From a virus, in IMG/VR virus record IMGVR_UViG_3300008448_000156, positions 1 through 47,032 of that record: 47,032 bases of DNA; one strand, written 5' to 3'. The notes beneath the pieces are model-generated. The model was not told where the DNA came from. It did no database searches and saw only the letters and a program-made list of their open reading frames with translations. The position numbers were made by a program, and so were the translations under genes. Shown here in pieces: positions 22,146 through 31,000 of this stretch (the first letter of the stretch is position 1; every line of letters begins with the position of its first letter).

Positions 22146-25010
22146 ATGGACACGCTGAGTTTTTTTCAGCGAGTACTACCAAGTGAAGGCTTGTATTGCA
22201 TAGCTAGTTTTGAGGGGGACAATCCTGCACCAAGACATGGCTACTTTGATTCGGTAGAAAAACTCGCTCAGGTTGCACAGGCTCTCAATGACAGAGGGCA
22301 GAACACATACTACGCAATCTCCACATTCACGGAGAAGCGTAGAAAGCAGGAGTTCGTTGAGCGCACGAAGGTGCTTGCTATTGACGTTGACTGCGGGATA
22401 GGTAAGAACGGCAAAGCCAAACCGTTCATTGATGCGAAGGAGGGAGCGAAAGCTCTCGTGACTTTCGTTCAAGCAGTTGGGCTACCGATGCCGATGATTG
22501 TTTCGTCAGGCAACGGGCTACATGTTTACTGGATACTGGCTGATGCGATTGCGCCTGCACAGTGGAAGCCGCTTGCCAACGCTTTGAAAGAAGCATGTGT
22601 GGCTAATGGGTTCACGCCTGACATTGGTGTGACTGGTGATAGCGCACGTATTCTGAGACCGATTGGGTGTGTGAATCCCAAGGGTGGGCGTACCGCTACG
22701 TTGGTACGTGATGCGCAGGATGTGACCTATGCACAACTGTGGTCGGTGCTTGAGAAGTTTGCAGGTAGCTCATCCTATGAGCCACCCGTAGGACAGACAC
22801 GCACCAACTCGTTGCTAGATAACCTAGCAGTCAAGCATGAATACCAACCTGCCATTGCAGACAAGGTGGTCGCAGGTTGCCAACAGATTAAATGGGCAGT
22901 AGAAAATCAGAACGATGTGCTTGAGCCTATGTGGTGGAAGGTCATGGGAGTCGCCGCTTTCTGTGCTGACCCCGAAGCTACCGCCGTTAAGTGGAGTGAG
23001 CAGTACTCAGGATTCAACGAACAAGAAGTTGTATCGAAGGTCATCAACTGGAAGAACGGTGCGACAGGCCCGACAACCTGCGAGAAGTTTAGTATTGAAC
23101 GCCCTGACGGATGTAAGGGTTGTAAGTTCAAGGACAAGATTGGTAGTCCTGCAAGACTGGGCACACAGTTAGCAGAGGTGAAATCTATGGCGGCATTGGT
23201 TGACCCGATTGCCGCAGTTGTACCCGTACCCAAACCATTCAAGCGAACCACAGATGGTATGAAGATGGTGGTTGAGGAGACGGACATTGACGTATGCAAG
23301 TTCGACTTGTACCCAGTGGGGTACGGCAGAGACGAGGGACTTGGGTACGAGGTAGTACGGTTCATGTGGAATCGACCGCACGTTGGTTGGACTGAACTGG
23401 CACTACGGCAGGCGAACTTGGCACAGGGTAGTCGTGACTTCTCTACCGCTATTGCAGACCAAGGCATCCTTCTCTACAACAAGTCACAGACGGAAAATTT
23501 CCAAATGCTTCTACGTTCATACATGGAGGAATTGAAGCAACGCCGAGGACTCACAAACCTGTATTCATCAATGGGATGGAAGTCAGAGTACAACGAGTTT
23601 GTGGTTGGCAACACGCTTCTGCGCCGTGACTCCAGCGGTACTATCAATACAGAGACCATCAACCTTGCTCAAGGTATCGGCAGGATTTCTGAGGACATGT
23701 ACGGCACGAAGGGTTCATTGCAAGAGTGGACTAACTTCACCCGCATCCTTGAGACTGCTGATTTGAAACTCCACAAGTTCCTGATTGGCTTCTCGTTTGC
23801 AACACCATTGCTCAAGGTCAGTGGCTTGAAGGGTTTGATTCTGTCCTTGTACGGCAAGACTGGTGGCGGTAAGACGCTCGGTCAGTACATGATGCAGTCA
23901 GTGTGGGGCAACCCCGACCAACTCCACTTCGGTGGTAAGTTCACACAGAACAGTTTGTTCTCACGCTTGTCCCTGCATGGCAACTTACCCATGACGGTGG
24001 ATGAACTGACGATGCTTGACCGTGAGGAAGCAGGCGACCTAATCTACTGGACTTCACAGGGTAGAGACAAGGCTCGTTTGAACCGCAGTGCAGAGGAACG
24101 TGCAACCAAAGAGTGGGCAACCACCATGACGGTATCGACCAACGAGTCATTGCACAGTATGTTGTACGCAGGTGGTCACGCTACGGATGCCAAGCTCGCT
24201 CGACTGCTTGAGTTCAATGTCCATCCCCATGCACTGTTCACATCGGGTAGCCAAGTGGGTCGTCAGATTCATGCGTTCCTGATGGGCAACTATGGTTTAG
24301 CAGGGCAGGAGTTCATTCGGCGGCTGATGCCACTGGGTGTAGAAGGTATCAAGGCTATGCTCGACCATGCCATCAATGAGTTTCCTAAGAAGTATGGTGT
24401 GAACTTCAGCGGTGACGAACGCTTTTGGGAAATCGGTGTGGTGCTTGCTGACTTGGGCAACCGCCTTGCCAAAGAGTATGGGCTTATCCAGTACGACTAC
24501 GAAGACGCAACTGAGTGGGCACTGGGTGAACTGAAATCCATGAAGGTGTCTGCCGCTTCCAATCGTATGGATGCGTTCGATGCACTGGGTGAATTCATCA
24601 ACGAACATATGGATGCGACCTTGACGGTCATGCACACCCCCGGTCAGAAGCCGATGCGGGATAACAACCGACCATATATTGCTGACATCATGGTGCGTTA
24701 CGACCTGTACCGCAAGACCTACGATGGCAAGTTCGAGAGCGGCACTGTCCTCATCGAGCGAACCAAGTTGCGTAGGTGGCTCAGCAATCGTGGCTATGAC
24801 TACAAGGCATTTGTCCAAGAGTTCGAGGTCGAGGGTATCGTTGCTACACCCAAGTCACAGAAGGCGTACTTCGGTAAAGATGTTGGTATCAAGATTCCAC
24901 AATGTTATGTGGTCGGTATCAACCTCAATCACCCACGCTTAATGGGAATCTTGGATGACGCCGACCACTCCGTGGCTGACTTAACTCAAGGACAACTCAA
25001 GGTTGTTTAG
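22146..25010 (+). CDS. AEP-type primase fused to DUF927 helicase
   Basis: A 954-aa replication protein. The N-terminal primase domain of the archaeo-eukaryotic type has IDVD (D80, D82), SSGNGLHVYW (H126) and a downstream Arg-rich RILRPIG segment with NPKGG. A short Cys-containing region (about residues 313-327, CEKF to CKGCKF) links to the C-terminal part. There a DUF927-like helicase has GKTGGGKT at 570-577 and a DELT Walker B further on. It would unwind DNA and lay primers for the family A polymerase. GGGGA lies just before the ATG. Its stop codon interlocks with that of the giant late gene on the other strand. Confidence 0.85.
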   Translation: MDTLSFFQRVLPSEGLYCIASFEGDNPAPRHGYFDSVEKLAQVAQALNDRGQNTYYAISTFTEKRRKQEFVERTKVLAIDVDCGIGKNGKAKPFIDAKEGAKALVTFVQAVGLPMPMIVSSGNGLHVYWILADAIAPAQWKPLANALKEACVANGFTPDIGVTGDSARILRPIGCVNPKGGRTATLVRDAQDVTYAQLWSVLEKFAGSSSYEPPVGQTRTNSLLDNLAVKHEYQPAIADKVVAGCQQIKWAVENQNDVLEPMWWKVMGVAAFCADPEATAVKWSEQYSGFNEQEVVSKVINWKNGATGPTTCEKFSIERPDGCKGCKFKDKIGSPARLGTQLAEVKSMAALVDPIAAVVPVPKPFKRTTDGMKMVVEETDIDVCKFDLYPVGYGRDEGLGYEVVRFMWNRPHVGWTELALRQANLAQGSRDFSTAIADQGILLYNKSQTENFQMLLRSYMEELKQRRGLTNLYSSMGWKSEYNEFVVGNTLLRRDSSGTINTETINLAQGIGRISEDMYGTKGSLQEWTNFTRILETADLKLHKFLIGFSFATPLLKVSGLKGLILSLYGKTGGGKTLGQYMMQSVWGNPDQLHFGGKFTQNSLFSRLSLHGNLPMTVDELTMLDREEAGDLIYWTSQGRDKARLNRSAEERATKEWATTMTVSTNESLHSMLYAGGHATDAKLARLLEFNVHPHALFTSGSQVGRQIHAFLMGNYGLAGQEFIRRLMPLGVEGIKAMLDHAINEFPKKYGVNFSGDERFWEIGVVLADLGNRLAKEYGLIQYDYEDATEWALGELKSMKVSAASNRMDAFDALGEFINEHMDATLTVMHTPGQKPMRDNNRPYIADIMVRYDLYRKTYDGKFESGTVLIERTKLRRWLSNRGYDYKAFVQEFEVEGIVATPKSQKAYFGKDVGIKIPQCYVVGINLNHPRLMGILDDADHSVADLTQGQLKVV

Positions 25011-28000
25011 TCGGGGATGCCCGAAAGGGTTTCCTCGTCTACGCCGTAGATGCGTAGCAACTCCTTGGCTTCTGCACGACCACCTTTCGCTGACGACTTG
25101 AGGCTACGCAATGCGAGTGGCTTCTTGGCTTCACGGAAGGCTTGGCTCAAACCTTTCTCGAAGTTGCGAATCTCTAAGCGTGTGCCCTTGGTGGATTCGT
25201 TCCAGTCTTTGATGTACTCTTTGACTTCCTTCTCAGCCTCGGCGTCACCTGACAAACGAGCGGCAACTGCCTGACGAGTAGCCTCAGTCTTAATCATGGA
25301 CATGTAGGCTTGTTCTTGTGAGTCAGCCATCAACCAGTCCATCTGTGCCTGTGCACGAGATGGATACCAACCGAGAGCCTTACCAAGTATTTCCCAAGCA
25401 CTGGCGTTCTGCGCTACAACATATCCCTTGGTGTCCACAATCGCACCAGTGTCGTAGAACTTAAACGCAGTACCCAAGTTCTTGATAGCGGTCGCGGGAC
25501 TGTCGGTCAGCAAAGCACCTAGACCCTTACGCCCTGTGGCTACGGCAGGCAATGTGTTGAACGCATATTCAAACGTACCCACCAAGAAAGATGTTGGTGC
25601 ACCTGCGATGTTAACCACCTCACGCAGAATCTCTTGCTTCGTAGCCGATGGCTTGAGCAGACCAGTTCCGGGGATGATGTCGCCAAGACCCAAGCGGTTC
25701 GAGAATGAAAGACCAGTGAAGTGGTCAAGCAAACCACGCATAACGATTGGGTTAATCTCTGCTGCCAACTCGTCACCGAATACGCTACGGGTCAGACGGG
25801 CAAACTCTTTCTCAATCGAGCCGACCTTCAAGCCGAGGCGTTGTGCGATGCCGTCAACAATGTCCAAGATGTCGTCAGAACCCGGTATGCCACGCACACC
25901 AGACAACAAGAGCAACGACCCGAGCATGATGATGCGACCTTCGTAGTTCATGTTCTTCAACAACTGAACCATCAGGATTGGGTACTGCTTGTACATATAG
26001 ATGAACGACTGCAATCCACCACGGAAGAAAGCAGGGCGGTTGTACTGAGCGTAGTCACCTTGGGTAGCATCAACCGCACGAGAAGCTGCTGCACGGGCAG
26101 CAAGGTCAGCTTGGTTGTGGTCTACGCCGGATGCACGTTGGCGGTCATACTCACCACGATAGGCTGCTAGGAGCGTTGTTCGACGGTTGAACTGCTCGGA
26201 GTAGCTGAACGGGAACATCCACACCTGAATAAATTTCTGTGCGGTTGGGTTACCAGTAATCTTACGACCACGGCTAGTACCAGTCAGAGCGTTGAACTGT
26301 GCCGCATCAAGGCGTTGTTCCTCAGTCATGGTTTGGAGGAAGTTCAGTTCGGCAAAGGTCAAGCCGTCTTTGTTCTTATCCTTACCAGTGTCTTGGAGTT
26401 CCTTAATCTGTGCCTTGATGTAGTCAAGGTTGGAGTAGCGGAAGTTACCTGCCTTACGACCATAGTCAAACAACAGTGTGGCGGCACGACCTGCACCCAA
26501 GCCTAGACCAAAGCCATTCTTAGGATTGAAAGCTGAGAGGTACGCCCATGAGTTGGTCGGCAACGAAAGCATCTGCGTCACACCAGTAGCGATAGAGCCA
26601 CCGAGTTGGGCAAGAGCCGCCCATGTACGAGCAGCAACAGACCACTCGTTGTTTGTCCAAATGTCGTCAGCGTGAACGATGTCACCTGTGGATTCTTTCC
26701 AGTCGAGCAAAGACTTGGCACGTTCTTTGTACCAGTTGCCTCGCTCCACCCGCTTGCCGTCAATGGTTTCAACAGCGTTGTCGTAGTAGAACTTCTCTTG
26801 GAAATACTCACGGGCTGCAATCTCTTTTGCCTCGCCAGTGCTGCCTTCCCACTTGACACGCAGTTCTTCCAAACGAGTTGGGTCGCCTTGCCAGTTGTAT
26901 GGGTTGTCCAGTACTTCGTCATACTGGTGACGGAATTCTTTGTTGGCTGCGGTGTATGCCTGCTGCTCCAGATAAGCCGACGCACTCTTGACAACATCTT
27001 TATCCCAGCCTGCTACACCCGAACGCTTCAGGTTTGCACGAGCACGGGTGTTCTGTGCAGTAATCTTTTGCACCAAGACCTGACGCTGTTCAGGAGTGAT
27101 GTTGATACCCAAGCGGCTGAGCGAGTACATCACCTCGTCATAGTGGAGGATGTCCACAAGGGCGGGAGTCTGCTCGGCAACCGATGCAATGGCTCGCAAC
27201 TTAACTGTCTGCACATTGCCATCCGCGTCACGCATGTCGTGCTCGCCTGCAAAGATGTTGTCCAATTCGTCTTGGAGTTCCTGTGCATCTTTCTGATTGC
27301 CAGCCTTGCCGTAGAACAACGAGTCTTGCTGACCGGGGCGCAGCTTCACAGGAACATCTTGCCCGTTGACAGTCTTGTAGGCTTGGATGCGAACTTGCCA
27401 GTCACCTTCACGGATGAGGGGAACATATGAGCCAGCGATGGTTCGCTTGGCATAGAACTGGTCGTCATTGATAGAGGCGGCAAACATTGCACGTTCTTCA
27501 ATGCGGTGCTCCAGTGCCCAAATAGAACTATCCCGAATGTCGTCAAGGTCAGGGTCTATCTTGGAACGCAACTTCTTACGCATCCCACGCACAATCGTGT
27601 CAACCTCAGCGGCGGTGTAGCCTTCCACCATTTTGGTCAGGTCGCCCAATGCAAGGTCGGTGTAGAACGAGCGGGCAAACTTCATACGCAACCACTCGTC
27701 AGCATCCTCTTGAGCAGCTTCATTCATCTCGAAGCGGTTGTTCTTGTAGCCTGAGTCCTTCAGACGCATACGGTCGTACTGCTCAACCACATCCTCAATG
27801 AACTTGGTTTCCTGTGCGGTCAGCGATTGGTTGAACGCTGCACCGATACCAGTACTGATGGCTCGCTTCTGTTCGTGGATAGCACCGAGGTACTTACCAA
27901 TCAACACGTCAGCGGCAGACTTAGAGATGGCGTCATGGAACTGCAAGTACACCTGATACTCAAGGCTCTTACCTGTATAGGTCACAGTACCGTCGTCGTT

Positions 28001-31000
28001 CTCAATCACAGAACCGTCAACATCTTTGAACCAAGCAGGGGAGTCCACCATACGAGGAGCTTCGTAAGTTTTCTCGTTCATCTGTTTGGTGTAGTACCGC
28101 TTGGTGCTTTCCATGTTGCTGGCGTACTTACTTTCGAGACGCTTGATACGCAACTCGAACTCTAGCTTAGCTTCTTCATTGACAGCCGCAGCCAGTTTCT
28201 TTTGCAGACGGGCAAGTTCTCTAGCTTTACCTGCTTCCATATTGGCGAGTTCTTTGTCCCGCTGCGCACCCAGTTCCGCTTTGTATTCCTCAGTCATTGG
28301 GCGTTCTTCAGTACCCTGCTGGACTTTGAATGTGCTGCGGAATTCTTCAGGGGTCATGCGACCAACCTGCTTCAACTGGTTAAACCCTTCCACGTTGACC
28401 TTGGGCACAGGCTCAAGGTTGTCAGGGTCGTAGAACACGATGTTGTCCATCTGTGCAATCTTGGTATCCGAGACTTGGTTCATCTTGAACAGCGTTGCAT
28501 ACGCCATCAGTTCACCAGCACGGACACTTTGCTCAGGCGTTAAGCCATCACCAAAGCCAAGGAACTTAGCTTCGTGGGCAATCTTGGTCATCTCAGAGTA
28601 CTGAGTCTTGAGTTCAGTCTGACGAGCCGCTTGGTCTTGCAGTAGGGTAAATACCTTGTAGTAACCCTTGGACTTGCGAGCCATGTTGTCTTGCGTTTGG
28701 ATACCGTCAAGAACTTTCTGAACCACGTTACCCACGTTGGCAAGGACACCCTTACCCTGCTTGCGCATCTCGGCAGCTTTCTGTGAAGCACCAACGATGT
28801 CTTGGATAGAACGAGAGATGCCACCATAGATGGCGAAGTCACGGTTCACAAAGTTCTGCGCAAAGTAGGCAGAGCCTTGGGCAGCAGACTGGGCAAAGCG
28901 CAACACCTCAATGTCAGACTGCTCGGTAGCCAGTGCCTCGTTGATTTCCTTGAACAGACCAGAGGTGTTCACTTCGCTACGACCAACGCCTTGACGCACG
29001 TACTTGCGCGATAGGCTGATAAGGTAGCGAGCCGCATCGTCATTGAACGAGAAGCCTAGTTTGTTGAGTTGGTCTTTCAACCAGTTCCAAAAACGCAGGA
29101 CTGTGTTATTGTCGATGGCAGCAGCACGGTCTGCCAACACCTCCTCGACTGCTTCGAGGAATGGGATACCTTTGCCGTTCGCATAGATGTTTGCCTCATG
29201 TGTGAGATGAGGGTCAGCATCGGCAACGAACCGCAGAATCTTGTCGAGTGCTTGGTTGCTGAACAAACCACGGAAACCAACGTGACCAAGAGTCTCGTGG
29301 GCAATGATGAAGCGGGCATGTTCCTCAGAGTGGATGAGGTCTGCAAACAGAACCACGTTGTCACCCCAAGCCATACCTGCGGCGTTAACCGCTTCGATGT
29401 CACCATCCTTACGAGCCTTTGCTGCCGCTTCAAACAGGGCAGGGTTGCTACGCTTCATGTCTTGGATGTTCGAGAACACAGACACCCGTGGCTTACGAGC
29501 GTACTTAGAGATGACACGGGCTGCGAACAAGCGCAGTGGGCCAGCCTTCATAGGATTCAGAGGCTTACCATCCGAACGGAAGGCACGCCAGTCGTCATCA
29601 CTGTTAGGCTTGCGGTCATAGAAAGGGTCGAACTGGAGGTCATCCAGTGTCGTTTGGTTCTCGGTATCTTCCATGTCACGCAACTCTTTGCGTGCGGACT
29701 CATGCTTAGCCACGAAGTCAGACTTGGTAGTCTTCTCCTCAGCCGTAGTGTTCGGGATGAAGTACGATGTGCCAGCAGGCTGGGTCACAAATGGGTTTCC
29801 ATCAGCGTCAAAGAAGTCTTTGATGCGACCACGCTTGCCAACTGCAAAGGTGTCATCGTCAATCTTGGCGTAGTACTTCTTGAGCTTGTCAACCAACTGT
29901 TGGCGGTTAGGCCACTGTGGATTGGAGTCAATGAAGTTGGCAAGGCTTTCCTCAGGAGAGATGTCAGAGTTAGCCCCAATGGTTTCACCAACCACTGCTT
30001 CTTGCGTTGCCTTAGCCCCGGGCATACGCACATTCTTCATGACGTTCACATCGTTGAGCAAGCCAGCATCGGCAAGCAAACCATACAGACGGGAATTTGG
30101 TTTGATGGCGTCTGCGTCCAACGCAACTTCACGCAAAGCGGCTACATAGTCACCCTTCGGTACACCGCCTTCATCCGTCAAGAACTTTGTGGATGTCTTC
30201 AGTAGGTATGTGCGGTCTTTACCATAGACATAGGCAGACACAATGTCATACAACGCCTCGGCGTAAGCCGCTGCGTTCTTCGTAGTTTCAGCCGTCTCGA
30301 TAGCCATATCGAGTTCTTCGTTAGCCTCTAAGGTTTCTGCCGAGGTTACTGGCGCACCACGTTTGGCAGGCTGACTTTCAACCACAGCACCTTGCTCTGT
30401 CGCAGCCATAAGCTGACCAACCATTGCAGCCATACCACTTGGGCCTTTCTGCAACTTGGCTGCTTTCGGTGCAGCTTCACCCTTCGCCTCAGTTTTCTTC
30501 GGCTCTTTCTTCAGGGTCTTCTTACCACCCTTAGGAGGTGTAGGCTCAGTCGGTTCGGTTGGCTCGGTAGCCGTAGTTACTTCTGCTTGCTTCGCCCCGC
30601 GCTTGAGAGACTTGCCGCTACCGCTTGCTTCAGTGCCGCCGCCTTGCTCTTGGGTCTTGGGCTGTTGCCCAGCTTTCCGCCCGCCTTGTACTCCCGCATT
30701 ATCTTGCTGACGTTTTGGCTGACGACCTTGTTGCTGCTTCCCTTCTTGAGTGGCATCTGGTTCTCCTTGTGCTTCGGGTTGTAAAAAGTCTCCATCATCA
30801 AACTGACCATCGAACACAGTGCCGTCAGCATCCTCAAAGCGACCAGTACCATGTGGCTTGCCGTCCTTGAACTGACCTGTGTATGTGGAAGTGTCAGAGT
30901 AAATCAGAGTACCTTGACCATTTGGCACACCCTTCTTCAACTGACCTGTATATACAGAGCCGTCTTCAAAGGTGATAGTGCCAGTCTTTTCTTTCTTCAG

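Noticed and set aside
25011-25035. CCC-GAAA-GGG hairpin near the convergent gene ends as a terminator
   Set aside because: The stem is only 3-4 bp and the downstream T-run is short and interrupted; it also lies inside the coding end of the giant gene.
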